Part shown: positions 9,729 through 19,142 of the stretch, piece after piece
Layout: the number at the start of each line of letters is the position of its first letter
Position numbering within the stretch: the first letter of the stretch is position 1
Assembly: GCA_029762575.1 (NCBI GenBank)
Contig: JARVGL010000001.1
Location: forward strand, 23,255-56,246
From: Thermoplasmatota archaeon
GTDB taxonomy: Archaea > Thermoplasmatota > E2 > DHVEG-1
Direction: 5' to 3'
Length of the DNA: 32,992 bases
Notes under the pieces: model-generated
What the model was told of the DNA's origin: nothing
Seen by the model: the letters and a program-made list of their open reading frames with translations, nothing else
Databases searched by the model: none
Made by a program: the position numbers and the translations under genes

Positions 9729-11837
9729 ATGGTGAAACTACTTAAGGATATGAGCCTTGTTGCATTATGGCAACAGTTTTTCGAAAAAGAGTGTAAATCA
9801 GAGATAGAGACCATTGCACTTGAATATCCAGAGAGGCGAAGTCTCTTTGTTGATTATTGGGATATCGATAGAAGTAATCCTTCCCTTGCAGAGATGTTGA
9901 TCATGCAGCCATATAAGGCGATATTCAATGCAGAGGAAGCATTAAAACAGATTGATGTTGCAACGGAACAGCCTATGCATTTGCATTTCAGACCCATGAA
10001 TCTTCCTGATATGCAACGAGTGGTCATTCGAAAGATACGAGCGAATCATCTTGGGTCGATGAAGGCAATTGAAGGTCTTGTAAAGAAACGCACAGAGGTC
10101 CGTCCAAAGTTAATGGTCGCTGCGTTCCATTGTCAGAAATGTGGTGCAGTTATAAATGTTGAACAAGATGAAGATATATTAAAGGAACCAATGGAATGTT
10201 ATGAGGATCAAGGTGGCTGTGGTCGAGTCTCCTCCTTTAAATTATCTACGACACTATCCACCTTTGTAGACTCTCAGAAGATCGAGATACAAGAGAACCC
10301 TGAAGGCCTTCGCGGTGGTGCGCAACCGGAACGAATTAGTGTTTTCTTAGAGGATGATCTGGTAGGTGAGATAGCTCCTGGTGACCGGGTTATCGTCAAC
10401 GGTGTATTACATTCATTTCAACGGCGACGTGGTACCTTTCGTCTTACTTCTTTTGATAAAGTGATGGAAGCGGTTAGCATCGAGAATCAACAGATGGCTT
10501 TTGAAGAAGTTGGTATCTCTGAAGAGGATGAACAAGAGATAATGAAGGTTAGCAAGGACCCCGAGATATATGAGAAAATGCGGATGAGCATGGCTCCTAC
10601 TATCTACGGGATGGATGTTGAAAAGGAAGCATTGGTATTACAGTTGTTTGGTGGGATATCAAAGATGATGCCAGATGGTTCCTATATCCGTGGTGATATT
10701 CATTGTTTGTTTGTTGGTGACCCGGGTACAGCGAAATCACAGATGCTTCATTATATGGCCAAACTTGCTCCAAGAAGTATCTATGCATCTGGAAAAGGCT
10801 CTTCTGCTGCAGGGTTGACCGCTGCAGCGGTTCGCGATGAGTTTGGTGAAGGGCAATGGACCCTTGAAGCAGGTGCACTTGTCCTTGCCGATATGGGAAT
10901 AGCGTGTGTTGATGAAATCGATAAGATGGAGGCACAAGATCGTAGCAGTCTTCATCAAGCAATGGAGCAACAAGAGATATCGATAGCCAAAGCTGGTATC
11001 AATGCTACCCTGAAATCACGTTGTGCAGTCTTAGCAGCAGCGAACCCGAAACTTGGGCGTTTTGATGAGTTCATGGCTATCCATGAACAGATAAATATGC
11101 CGCCTGCGTTGCTTTCCCGATTTGATCTTATCTTTTCCATTCAGGACAAACCTAATGCGCAACGGGATACTAATCTTGCAACTCATGTCTTAAACACGCA
11201 TAAAGCTGGTGAGGTCCTTGAGAATATCATGAAATCAAAAAAAACAGAGTATTCAAAAGATGAATCTGATTTATTGCTTCAACAGGTCGTTCCAATCTTT
11301 GATCCTGGATTCTTACGAAAATATGTAGCGTATGCGAAAAGACATATATTTCCGGTTATGCAGGATGAAGCGATGCAGATAATCAAAAGCTATTATGTCG
11401 ATCTTCGTAATCAATCCAAAGATTCTGTACCTTTTACTCCTCGTCAGTTAGAAGCGTTTGTCCGTCTTGCTGAGTCAAGTGCTCGTGTACGTCTCAGTGA
11501 AGTTGTGACGGTAAATGATGCAAAACGAGGAATCGCTATCATCAATGAGTATCTCCGACGGGTTGGGATGGATCGGGAGACCGGTAAATTTGATATCGAT
11601 ATCATCGCAACAGGTATCAGTCACTCCCAACATCAACGGATGAGAACAGTCCTAGATATCATCCAGCAGATCTGTGAAGAATCCAAAGAAGGATATGCGC
11701 CAAAAAGTGAGATCCTTACAGAGGCAGAGGCCCATGGGATGGATGCTAGTAAAGTAAGCGATATCCTTGACAAGATGAAACGAAATGGTCAGATATATGA
11801 GCCAAACCATGATAGATATCGATTGACGGCGGATTAG
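9729..11837 (+). CDS. mcm: MCM replicative DNA helicase
   Basis: This 702-residue protein is the hexameric ATP-driven helicase that unwinds DNA at archaeal forks, ahead of polymerase D encoded just upstream. The N-terminal domain contains a zinc-binding cluster (C-Q-K-C ... C-Y-E-D-Q-G-G-C). The AAA+ domain has Walker A G-D-P-G-T-A-K-S (K336), Walker B C-V-D-E-I-D-K-M and the arginine finger L-L-S-R-F-D. The C-terminus is a winged-helix segment. I chose the ATG at 9729 (M-V-K-L-L-K) because a run of G and GA (GGGGGAAAGAG) precedes it; an in-frame ATG at 9693 would place the start only 8 bases after the SRP RNA end, and one at 9750 (M-S-L-V-A-L-W) is also possible. It has the normal family length and no intein. 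Confidence 0.97.
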   Translation: MVKLLKDMSLVALWQQFFEKECKSEIETIALEYPERRSLFVDYWDIDRSNPSLAEMLIMQPYKAIFNAEEALKQIDVATEQPMHLHFRPMNLPDMQRVVIRKIRANHLGSMKAIEGLVKKRTEVRPKLMVAAFHCQKCGAVINVEQDEDILKEPMECYEDQGGCGRVSSFKLSTTLSTFVDSQKIEIQENPEGLRGGAQPERISVFLEDDLVGEIAPGDRVIVNGVLHSFQRRRGTFRLTSFDKVMEAVSIENQQMAFEEVGISEEDEQEIMKVSKDPEIYEKMRMSMAPTIYGMDVEKEALVLQLFGGISKMMPDGSYIRGDIHCLFVGDPGTAKSQMLHYMAKLAPRSIYASGKGSSAAGLTAAAVRDEFGEGQWTLEAGALVLADMGIACVDEIDKMEAQDRSSLHQAMEQQEISIAKAGINATLKSRCAVLAAANPKLGRFDEFMAIHEQINMPPALLSRFDLIFSIQDKPNAQRDTNLATHVLNTHKAGEVLENIMKSKKTEYSKDESDLLLQQVVPIFDPGFLRKYVAYAKRHIFPVMQDEAMQIIKSYYVDLRNQSKDSVPFTPRQLEAFVRLAESSARVRLSEVVTVNDAKRGIAIINEYLRRVGMDRETGKFDIDIIATGISHSQHQRMRTVLDIIQQICEESKEGYAPKSEILTEAEAHGMDASKVSDILDKMKRNGQIYEPNHDRYRLTAD

Positions 11838-11874
11838 ACTGAACCATAGTGTTTGAAGGAAGTACTTATTTATA

Positions 11875-12222
11875 TTAAAGCTTAGGTGATGAGAGTTTTA
11901 CTAATGCTTTTTTTGCCTGTGTTCTATTTTCTTCGCCTATCTCTTCGACGATGAAGTCAAGAAACGTCATCTTGATATCATTCCAATTAAGGGTTGAGAC
12001 CCCGAAATCATATTTTTTTCGATGGGTTGCTTTATAGACACTTGGGACCATGTGTTTTATATCACTATTGTCCATATGAATGATGTACTCTGATCGTAAA
12101 GGTTTTTTTTCAAGAAGGAATACTTCAAATTTTCTGTTATAATATTTATATGATGTATCACGGTCAAAGTAACGATATTCCAATTCAAAGTTCTTAGTTA
12201 TAGGTATCTTTCCCTTATCCAT
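11875..12222 (-). CDS. Hypothetical protein, 115 residues
   Basis: I do not recognise this protein. It is soluble and rich in Lys, Tyr and Asp, with no Cys, signal peptide or membrane helix. The start is well supported: reading the minus strand, GAGG lies 7 bases before the ATG, and a TATA-like TTTTTAAAAG stands about 40 bases upstream (near 12257-12266). It converges with mcm, leaving 37 bases between the stops, and follows EF-2 on the same strand after a terminator-like palindrome, so it is probably transcribed alone. Confidence 0.7.
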   Translation of the reverse strand: MDKGKIPITKNFELEYRYFDRDTSYKYYNRKFEVFLLEKKPLRSEYIIHMDNSDIKHMVPSVYKATHRKKYDFGVSTLNWNDIKMTFLDFIVEEIGEENRTQAKKALVKLSSPKL

Positions 12223-12340
12223 AGTGCATCCTCACAGATTTTCTAAATCCACCACTCTTTTAAAAACCTTTTTAATTTTTTTATTTTATAAAAAATATTC
12301 TGTGAAACAACATTCAGATTTCAAGCACTAATGTATAAAG

Positions 12341-12366
12341 TAAAAAAAAGGAAGATATCTTCCTTT
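12341..12366 (-). terminator. Palindrome plus T-run after EF-2
   Basis: A perfect 20-base palindrome, AAAGGAAGATATCTTCCTTT (12347-12366), lies 2 bases beyond the EF-2 stop. On the minus strand its downstream arm is extended by five more T (12342-12346), giving a run of eight. A hairpin followed by T residues at this exact place is a good candidate transcript end for the S12-S7-EF-2 operon. Confidence 0.65.
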
Positions 12367-12368
12367 GT

Positions 12369-14567
12369 TTATTCCATATAGTAACTAGCTGGGTATGGTT
12401 CCGGTTTCAAACCTTTCCGCTCACGGATCTGACGTACGATATCAGGTTGTAATTGCCGTGGTAATTGCTCAAATCCAATGTTCTCTGTGTTCCAAAGTAC
12501 CCTACCACCAGTAGCTGACCGGATGGCTGAGGCAAAACCAAACATCTCAGCAACAGGCGCCTTCGCATCAATATTGACCATATCCCGTTCAGTTGTCATA
12601 TCACGAACAACCGCACGTCGCTGGTTCAACTCTCTTGAAGCATCGCCCATAAGTTCCTGTGGTGTGCTAATGAATACCTTTTGCATCGGCTCAAGAAGGA
12701 TCGGCTCTGAAACGGTTATTGCACCATAGATAGCATTACGCACTGCAGGAATGACTTGAGCAGGTCCACGATGAATTGCATCCTCGTGGAGCTTCGCATC
12801 AACTAGTTTTAAGAGAATACCTTGACAGGGTTCTGATGCGGTTGGTCCACCTTTCATCACTTCTTCATACGATTGAGCGATCAATTCATGGGTTTCAGAG
12901 AGGTATTGGATACCTTTTGTTACATCGGTGATAAGGTTCAATCCTTGGATAGCAAACACACCTTTAGCGACGTCTTTATCCATTCCAAGATCTTGTAATG
13001 CCTTTGCAAGTTCCTTTTTAAATTTCTTTGCATTGCTTGGGATCTCGTTATTATAAATGGCTTTGACGATCTTTGGGTCAAGCGGTTCAGCTTCTATATA
13101 GAACCTGTTATGTTTGTTAGGTGATTTCCCTTCAAATGAATGAGGGCTTTTCTTTGCAACGGATTCACGATATACGACAATAGGTTCACTAGTGGTAATC
13201 TCCACACGATAATCGTTTTTAATTCGATATTCAGTGATCTCAAGGTGTAGTTCACCCATACCACTCATAAGATTCTCGCCTGTTTCCTGGTTGATATTGA
13301 CTTGGATACTTGGATCAGCTTTACTTACTATTCGAAGGACCTCAATGAGTTTTGGAAGATCTTTTGTATGTTTTGCTTCCACTGCAACGGTAACCACTGG
13401 TTCAGAGACATGGATGATACGTTCAAATGGTTCCGCATCAGGATCATCAGTAACCGTACTTCCTGCTATTGCGTCCCTTAAACCTGTTGCAGCTACCACG
13501 TTACCTGCACTGACATCCTCAACAGTGATTTTATCAGCACCAACCATGAGGTTTACCTGCTGTACACGATTCATCTTAGGTGAACCTGAAACATAGACTT
13601 CTTGGCCTCTAGTGATACTACCACTATATAAGCGACCGATAGCGATCTCACCAGCATGCGGGTCCATGATGATTTTTGTTACCATCAATGCAAGTGGTCC
13701 TTTCTCATCACATTTAGTCATGCTTTTCCCAATTTTACTCTCCGGGTCCCCTCTCCAGATATTTGGGATACGGTAGACCTGAGCGACTTTTGGTGAGGGT
13801 AAATGATCAACGACCATATCTAAAATGACTTCATGGATCGGAATCTTCTTTGACAAGGCTTTTTGTTCATTCCTATTACAAAAATCATAGATGTCCTTGA
13901 AACTCAGACCCGATTTCTGCATATATGCTGCGGAGATAGCCCAATTATGGAATGCACTCCCAAACGCGACACTACCATCCTCAACCTTTACATTCCATTT
14001 ACCTTTGAATTCCTTTGGGCAGACCTTATTGATCAGTTCGTTGAATTTTGCAATGATCTTGATGAATTGTTGTTGCATCTGTTCAGGGGTGACCTTTAGT
14101 TCATTGATGAGACGATCAACCTTATTAATGAATAAGACCGGTTTCACATTTTCTTTTAATGCTTGTCGGATAACAGTTTCTGTTTGTGGCATAGCCCCTT
14201 CAACTGCGCAGACCAATACTATACATCCATCAACAGCGCGCATTGCACGGGTGACATCACCACCAAAATCAACGTGACCGGGGGTATCTATAAGATTTAT
14301 AAGATATTCTTTATCTTCAAAGGTGTGGACCATTGATGCAGATGCTGCGTTAATTGTAATTCCACGAGCTTGTTCTTGTTCATCATAATCAAGTGCAAGC
14401 TGTTTTCCAGCAAGATCCTCACTCATCATCCCGCACCCTGCAAGAAGATTATCGGAAAAAGTTGTTTTTCCATGATCGATATGTGCAGCAATCCCGATAT
14501 TTCTGATCTGGTCAAGTTTGTTCATCAAATGTTTTGCTTTTTTAATATTCTCTTCTTTCTTACCCAT
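12369..14567 (-). CDS. fusA: Translation elongation factor 2 (EF-2)
   Basis: EF-2 is the ribosomal translocase GTPase. At 732 residues it is full length for archaea. The G1 loop is A-H-I-D-H-G-K-T (residues 28-35), G3 is D-T-P-G-H, and G4 is N-K-V-D. Near the C-terminus, D-A-I-H-R-G-P-A-Q carries H599, the histidine expected to become diphthamide; the diphthine synthase gene is 12.5 kb away in this window. The protein ends with the typical archaeal P-E-P-Y-P-A region. On the minus strand GAGGC lies about 9 bases before the ATG. It is the third gene of an S12-S7-EF-2 cluster, 48 bases after S7, and is followed by a terminator-like palindrome. Confidence 0.98.
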   Translation of the reverse strand: MGKKEENIKKAKHLMNKLDQIRNIGIAAHIDHGKTTFSDNLLAGCGMMSEDLAGKQLALDYDEQEQARGITINAASASMVHTFEDKEYLINLIDTPGHVDFGGDVTRAMRAVDGCIVLVCAVEGAMPQTETVIRQALKENVKPVLFINKVDRLINELKVTPEQMQQQFIKIIAKFNELINKVCPKEFKGKWNVKVEDGSVAFGSAFHNWAISAAYMQKSGLSFKDIYDFCNRNEQKALSKKIPIHEVILDMVVDHLPSPKVAQVYRIPNIWRGDPESKIGKSMTKCDEKGPLALMVTKIIMDPHAGEIAIGRLYSGSITRGQEVYVSGSPKMNRVQQVNLMVGADKITVEDVSAGNVVAATGLRDAIAGSTVTDDPDAEPFERIIHVSEPVVTVAVEAKHTKDLPKLIEVLRIVSKADPSIQVNINQETGENLMSGMGELHLEITEYRIKNDYRVEITTSEPIVVYRESVAKKSPHSFEGKSPNKHNRFYIEAEPLDPKIVKAIYNNEIPSNAKKFKKELAKALQDLGMDKDVAKGVFAIQGLNLITDVTKGIQYLSETHELIAQSYEEVMKGGPTASEPCQGILLKLVDAKLHEDAIHRGPAQVIPAVRNAIYGAITVSEPILLEPMQKVFISTPQELMGDASRELNQRRAVVRDMTTERDMVNIDAKAPVAEMFGFASAIRSATGGRVLWNTENIGFEQLPRQLQPDIVRQIRERKGLKPEPYPASYYME

Positions 14568-14615
14568 ACATCATGCCTCTGGGTTAATCATTTTTTTAAA
14601 ATTATTTTTTTATGT

Positions 14616-15209
14616 TTACCGTGCAGATTTTGCAACTCGTTCAAGTTCGTTCTTCCTTGAAACTGCAAAAGAGGTGACATCATTACTTGCAGCTTTCATG
14701 ATCTCATCGGCTAGACAAGCTTCCATCCGTTTCTTGTTTTTATGGGATGCATTCACCGATCCTTGTGAAATGTTTCGTAAAGCTGTGTCAAGACGTCGTT
14801 GGGGTGAAGTATCAACGGCTTTTGGTACAAGGATACCACCAAACCGTAATCGTGTTGCTTCTTCTTTTGGTGCTGCATTCTGAATGGCGTCAACTAAGAC
14901 CTGTAGTGGATTTTTCTTCAATCTTTTTTCAATGATATCAAATGCATCTCTGACAACTTTGTATGCCTTGACCTTCTTTCCATTGTATTTTTCTGTTCTC
15001 ATGATGTTGTTGATAAGTCGTTCCACGAGAGGGATCTTTGCTTTTGCAAACATCCTATTGGCAAATACTGCCCCTAGATAGATATTCTCGGTGTCAAGAT
15101 TGATATATTTAGCTAATCCTAGATCCTCGACTTTTACACTACCTGGTTCGTATTTTGATAACGACGGGAAAAAATGCATAACTTGTTGTTCATTCTTCTT
15201 TTCAGCCAT
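14616..15209 (-). CDS. rps7: Small ribosomal subunit protein uS7
   Basis: uS7 binds the 3' major domain of 16S rRNA and helps form the E site. The 197-residue sequence has the family core: R-L-I-N-N-I-M-R-T near residue 65, N-P-L-Q-V-L-V-D-A-I-Q-N-A-A-P-K-E-E in the middle, D-T-S-P-Q-R-R-L-D, and a basic C-terminus (K-N-E-L-E-R-V-A-K-S-A-R). The N-terminal extension of about 40 residues is usual for archaea. It starts 2 bases after the S12 stop, with only a weak GAGAC ahead of the ATG, so translational coupling to S12 is likely. Confidence 0.98.
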   Translation of the reverse strand: MAEKKNEQQVMHFFPSLSKYEPGSVKVEDLGLAKYINLDTENIYLGAVFANRMFAKAKIPLVERLINNIMRTEKYNGKKVKAYKVVRDAFDIIEKRLKKNPLQVLVDAIQNAAPKEEATRLRFGGILVPKAVDTSPQRRLDTALRNISQGSVNASHKNKKRMEACLADEIMKAASNDVTSFAVSRKNELERVAKSAR

Positions 15210-15211
15210 AT

Positions 15212-15643
15212 TTATCGTCTCATTGCTTTCTCAATCTTACCTTTCACCATTTGATGAAGGGAAACATCGTTTACTTTGATGACTTTGAATCGGACTCCAG
15301 GGATATCACCATAACTTCTTCCCATTCTCCCCCCAATTCCTTCAACCATGACCTCGTCATGTTCATCAATAAAACTGATAGCATTATTACCTGGGGCAAA
15401 TGCTGTGATCTGCCTTCCATTTTTGATAAGTTGGACCTTAACGCATTTTCGAATTGCCGAATTCGGCTGTTTCGCCTCAATTCCTACTTTTTCGATGACG
15501 ATTCCTCTTGCTTGCGCTGTTCCTTCAAGCGGATCTGCTTTCTCTTTTAGATGGAGCACTCGTTTCTTGTAATATCGGTCACTCCAACGAAGTTCCTGTC
15601 TATCGTTTTTTAGCTTTCGTGCTGCGTTTATACCTTTACCCAT
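15212..15643 (-). CDS. rps12: Small ribosomal subunit protein uS12
   Basis: uS12 sits at the decoding centre and controls accuracy. The conserved loop P-N-S-A-I-R-K-C is present, as are G-I-G-G-R-M-G-R-S and the basic C-terminus. The start is the ATG at 15643 ([11 protein letters not shown], 143 residues, normal for archaea); the frame is open further upstream, but GGTGA lies 5 bases before this ATG. It is the first gene of the cluster. In many archaea the rpo genes, L30e and NusA come directly before S12; here they do not, and a promoter lies in their place. Confidence 0.97.
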   Translation of the reverse strand: MGKGINAARKLKNDRQELRWSDRYYKKRVLHLKEKADPLEGTAQARGIVIEKVGIEAKQPNSAIRKCVKVQLIKNGRQITAFAPGNNAISFIDEHDEVMVEGIGGRMGRSYGDIPGVRFKVIKVNDVSLHQMVKGKIEKAMRR

Positions 15644-15687
15644 AGGGTCACCTACTCGAGAAGAGTATGCCAGTATACAACTTTTCA

Positions 15688-15697
15688 TATATAAAAT
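15688..15697 (-). promoter_or_regulatory. TATA box of the S12-S7-EF-2 operon
   Basis: Reading the minus strand, ATTTTATATAT lies 45-54 bases before the S12 ATG, a close match to the archaeal TATA consensus. Transcription would begin near 15665, leaving a short leader of about 20 bases that contains the GGTGA ribosome binding site. Confidence 0.65.
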
Positions 15698-16147
15698 CTA
15701 TCTTGAATACAAATTTTAATTCCATATGAGGCAATTACTCTGAGATGTCTATACTTGTTGAAAAAGGATGAAGTCTTTCATTCATTTAAACTGTTGATGT
15801 ATCAGAAACATTGTTGTTAGTGTCTTAGCAATTGACCTCAGAATTGATATAGGTTGCTACAATTCGATACTTGTAACAATTGATCTTCATTTATCTGTCA
15901 AACATCTATCAAGCAATAATGTATTAAATACTCATTATCTATGGTTTATGAAAAAGGTATACGATACTTCATCATCTGTGAAAGAGGGATAAAAACCTTC
16001 AAGTTCAATATGTATCAATAAATATTGGGTTCAATGTTCATCAATGAACTTGGAATCCTTGATTAAAAAATAAGAATTTGAATTACTAAAGTGATAGAAT
16101 ATGTATACAATGAAGATATTAAAAGGGAATATAGGTGTGGAATAAGT
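15698..16147 (+). other. Divergent intergenic region between rps12 and RNase J
   Basis: About 450 A/T-rich bases with no convincing gene. It holds the S12 promoter at one end and the RNase J promoter at the other. A 10-bp inverted repeat (TTCAAGTTCA, 15998-16007, with TGAACTTGGA, 16045-16054, one G-T pair) encloses 37 bases just upstream of a TATA-like ATTAAAAAATAAG (about 16062-16074). This could be an operator or an RNA hairpin. The rest shows nothing I can name. Confidence 0.4.
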
Positions 16148-17473
16148 ATGAGTGTTAAAATATATGCTCTTGGGGGGTATAACGAGGTCGGTCGGAATAT
16201 GACCTGTGTCGAGGTTGAAAATGAAGCGGTGATACTTGATATGGGCGTGTATATGGACCGGTTTGTCCCGCTTCAAGATGAAATCAAACAATGTTCAACG
16301 AAAACCTTGATCAATGAGGACGTCATCCCTGACGATAGGCCGATTCATCATTTGAAGAAGAAGATGAAAGGAATAGTTCTTAGTCATGCACATCTTGATC
16401 ATATTGGGGCTGTATCTTGGATGTCATCCTTTTATGACTGCCCTATCATAACTACACCATATACAAATCGGATTCTCCAGTTAAAAGAGGAAAACGATGG
16501 GATAAAACTAACAAACAAATTGATATCTATTAGTCCTAATTCATCGTATAAATTATCAGATAAGATTGAAATCGAGTTCATCCTTGCAACTCATTCCGTG
16601 ATACAGTCATCAATGACAAATGTTATTACCCCAAAGGGAAACATATTGTATTCTCTTGATTATAAGTTTGATAATCATCCGGTTATTGGTCAAACAACAA
16701 ATAAACAGCGACTTAGACAACTTGGAAAGGAACATACCCTTGCATTAATCGTGGATTCAACAAATGCCGAGAAAGAGAATAAAACATATTCTGAATCAGT
16801 TGCAAAAGAGATGCTGCGTGATGTTATTCTTGGCATGGAAACCGATGGACAGGGGATGTTTGTCTCCACGTTTTCATCTCATATCGCACGGTTGAAAACG
16901 ATCATGGATGTATCAAATAATCTTGGAAGAGAGGTCATTTTCTTAGGTAGATCTCTTTTTGAATATATCAATGCTGCAGAGCAATTGGATTTTGTGAATT
17001 TTTCTGATACTGCTGAGATGATAAAAAGCCCGTATCGATGCAAGAAACGATTAGAGGAGATCAATAAAAATAAAGAAAAATATCTTGTTGTTGCGACAGG
17101 TAGTCAGGGAGAACCAAATGCGACGTTATCAAAGATCATCAATGAAGATATCCCCCTTCACCTCAATGCAAATGATTTCGTTATCTTTGCCTGCGGGGTG
17201 ATTCCTACACCGATGATACAGGCTAATAGACGGATGTTGGAGCATAAGATCCATCATAAGAAAGGCAGGATATTCAAAGATATCCATGTTTCAGGTCATG
17301 CGTCAAGAGAGGATATTCGTGATCTTATAAAAATCGTGTCGCCTGAACATATCATACCGGGTCATGGGGATATGGGAAAACTTGCTTCTGTTGCAACCTT
17401 ATCAACAGATATGGGTTATACTCTTGGGAAAAACGTTCATTTGTTACAGAATGGTCAACATGTACGTTTATAA
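16148..17473 (+). CDS. rnj: Archaeal RNase J (beta-CASP 5'-3' exoribonuclease)
   Basis: A 441-residue metallo-beta-lactamase/beta-CASP nuclease, the length of archaeal RNase J, which degrades RNA 5' to 3' and prefers 5'-monophosphate ends. The two-zinc motif S-H-A-H-L-D-H (H80, H82, D84, H85) is intact. Later motifs are A-T-G-S-Q-G-E-P (beta-CASP), V-S-G-H-A-S-R-E-D and I-I-P-G-H-G-D near the C-terminus. I chose the ATG at 16148 (M-S-V-K-I-Y-A-L-G-G) because family members begin just before this strand and GGTG lies about 10 bases upstream; the frame extends to a GTG at 16091. It is a single gene, divergent from the ribosomal cluster. Confidence 0.95.
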   Translation: MSVKIYALGGYNEVGRNMTCVEVENEAVILDMGVYMDRFVPLQDEIKQCSTKTLINEDVIPDDRPIHHLKKKMKGIVLSHAHLDHIGAVSWMSSFYDCPIITTPYTNRILQLKEENDGIKLTNKLISISPNSSYKLSDKIEIEFILATHSVIQSSMTNVITPKGNILYSLDYKFDNHPVIGQTTNKQRLRQLGKEHTLALIVDSTNAEKENKTYSESVAKEMLRDVILGMETDGQGMFVSTFSSHIARLKTIMDVSNNLGREVIFLGRSLFEYINAAEQLDFVNFSDTAEMIKSPYRCKKRLEEINKNKEKYLVVATGSQGEPNATLSKIINEDIPLHLNANDFVIFACGVIPTPMIQANRRMLEHKIHHKKGRIFKDIHVSGHASREDIRDLIKIVSPEHIIPGHGDMGKLASVATLSTDMGYTLGKNVHLLQNGQHVRL

Positions 17474-18299
17474 AATACTAGGGTAACAACTGTTTGGTCA
17501 TTAGTAGGGGATGATGAGCGAGTTCTCTGAACAATAGTGGAAAAGCAGCTTTCTTTATCTTTTGTATTGTGTTAGTATTGGAACGTTGAGATATTCAAAC
17601 AGCATGTTGTTATCATTCTTTATTTTTCTTAAGCGTCAATTCATTTACCTGCGACCAGTCCTTAAAAGAAAATATAAAATGATCACTTCTTCCTTTAGTA
17701 TATAATGATTAATCATATGTTAAGGATTATATTGGTTTTCATAAGAGGTTCAATAGGTATTCTAGGGGGAAAGAGGTAGACTCGAAACGAATCTTTAAGG
17801 AGCAGAAGCTTCTTTCAATTTTCCTACACATTATACCTTCTCTCTATTGTAGATTTATTTTAAAATGGTTTACCCAATGTACGTGTCTCACAATTAAATT
17901 ATATATAATACATATAATAGATATTTATCAATCAATTTAACAATTGCTAATGATACATTCTGAACAAAAAATAGTTTAATAGATACATTTATTAATTAAA
18001 AAATGAATACTTATATTGTCGATTGATATACTAACGGAGGGAAGGAGGGAGAGTTCATTTCTGCCCCCTTGGTGGATTCTCCCTTAATGACCCTTTTGTA
18101 ATAATCTTTTGGATAATAACTCAAACAGTTAAACATTTGTTTATAAAATCCGATCAACGCTCAATCTATTAATTAAAAATACCGATAAAGTAATTCCTAA
18201 CTATAATCTGTATCTAGTAAAGAGTGTAAACACCATTATTTAAACGACATATTCATCCTTCCAATATTATTTCCCTTTTTTCACTTCTGGTATATCAAC
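17474..18299. other. Long intergenic region without a convincing gene
   Basis: About 825 bases. Only very short open frames occur (for example 24 codons from 17708), none with a good ribosome binding site. Features seen: a HindIII-centred palindrome AGAAGCTTCT near 17805; an extremely A/T-rich stretch at about 17885-18010; and directly after it a purine-rich run, GGAGGGAAGGAGGGAGAG (about 18036-18053), whose GGGAGA can pair with TCTCCC near 18079. It lies between the end of RNase J (+) and the end of a DUF4177-like gene (-), so it should hold both transcript ends. It may hide a small RNA. Confidence 0.5.
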
Positions 18300-18488
18300 T
18301 TAAAATCGTTGACGTTTGAAAAAGAAGTGATATCCCATCAATGTACCAGTGGTTGTATATGGGACAACAGAGGTAAGATCCCATCCGTCTCTCCCTAGAT
18401 TATTCAATAGTTCATCAACGTTTGTTTTATCTTTCCCGCTCCACATAGATTTTGTAGTAGTCTCTACTCTATATTCATAACTTACCAT
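18300..18488 (-). CDS. DUF4177-like small protein
   Basis: A 62-residue soluble protein. The pattern Y-E-Y-R-V-E near the start, L-L-N-N-L-G-R-D-G-W-D-L in the middle and Y-H-F-F-F-K-R-Q near the end matches the DUF4177 family, small beta-alpha-beta proteins of unknown function. The start is the ATG at 18488 (M-V-S-Y-E-Y): on the minus strand GGTGG lies 5 bases before it. A GTG three codons upstream is inside the ribosome binding site region and less likely. Confidence 0.8.
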   Translation of the reverse strand: MVSYEYRVETTTKSMWSGKDKTNVDELLNNLGRDGWDLTSVVPYTTTGTLMGYHFFFKRQRF

Positions 18489-18537
18489 TTCTTCCACCTT
18501 TTCTATTTCACTTTATGTTTCACTATGGAGTGATTAT

Positions 18538-18660
18538 ATGGATTATATAAATGACGATCGATTTTTTCTCATAAAATCACAAGCAGATTTCTATCACAGT
18601 GTGGGAGATTCTTGTTTTCTTACAAAGACAATTAGACGATACATGTATCTATATCGATAA
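18538..18660 (+). CDS. Possible 40-residue protein
   Basis: An open frame of 40 codons starts at ATG 18538 and ends with TAA-TGA (18658-18663). Its main support is GGAGTGAT ending 3 bases before the ATG, a good match to the anti-Shine-Dalgarno sequence but closer than usual. The predicted protein (M-D-Y-I-N-D-D-R-F-F start, basic C-terminus R-R-Y-M-Y-L-Y-R) has no recognisable domain. It lies between the divergent DUF4177-like gene and a lipoprotein gene. It could also be chance. Confidence 0.3.
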   Translation: MDYINDDRFFLIKSQADFYHSVGDSCFLTKTIRRYMYLYR

Positions 18661-18705
18661 TGAGCAGTGTTAAATAACGGAGAGACTATCTTTTCTCTGA
18701 TACAT

Positions 18706-19107
18706 ATGAAGTTACAGAGGAATATGATACAAAGAATAGTGTTTCTATGCTTGTCAATTTTTACAGTTTTTTTAAGCGGATGCACCTCAACAAATCTAGA
18801 TATATCAGATCAAAATTCCCTGATCGGAACATGGTCAATGATTGAAGAGATGGGAGATACATCATTTAGGATCTTTTATGAGTTCTATGATAACTCCTCA
18901 TTTTTTAGCGGTGTTCAAAACATGTCTTCACTTCAAAACGAGTTTAGCATATGGGGAAGATATTCAGCAACAGGTTCCCAAGTTAACTTGACCGTTATAG
19001 ACCCATCTTCAACTTCAAATCTGAAATATTCAATATCAGACGATGGAAAAACACTCCTTTTATATTATGAGGACAACATCAATTTCGATGTATTGACAAG
19101 GGAATAA
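18706..19107 (+). CDS. Lipoprotein with lipocalin-like domain
   Basis: A 133-residue secreted lipoprotein. A basic N-terminus (M-K-L-Q-R-N-M-I-Q-R) and a hydrophobic helix lead to the lipobox L-S-G-C, so the mature protein would be anchored outside the cell by a modified Cys. After a short linker, L-I-G-T-W-S-M and the strand-turn pattern G-R-Y-S-A-T-G-S-Q-V-N-L-T-V, then Y-S-I-S-D-D-G-K-T-L-L-L, resemble the lipocalin-like or DUF5640-like beta-barrel often found in such lipoproteins. ATG 18706 or 18724 could be the start; both keep the signal peptide, and GAGG lies 3 bases before the second. The ligand is unknown. Confidence 0.75.
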   Translation: MKLQRNMIQRIVFLCLSIFTVFLSGCTSTNLDISDQNSLIGTWSMIEEMGDTSFRIFYEFYDNSSFFSGVQNMSSLQNEFSIWGRYSATGSQVNLTVIDPSSTSNLKYSISDDGKTLLLYYEDNINFDVLTRE

Positions 19108-19142
19108 ACAGGTAAGACCACTATTTATATTTATTAGTGATG

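Noticed and set aside
16031-16291. 86-codon minus-strand frame between rps12 and rnj
   Set aside because: It overlaps the RNase J start region antisense and shows no family features.
17511-17530. C/D box guide RNA (ATGATGA followed by CTGA)
   Set aside because: The spacer is only 9 bases and no second pair of boxes follows.
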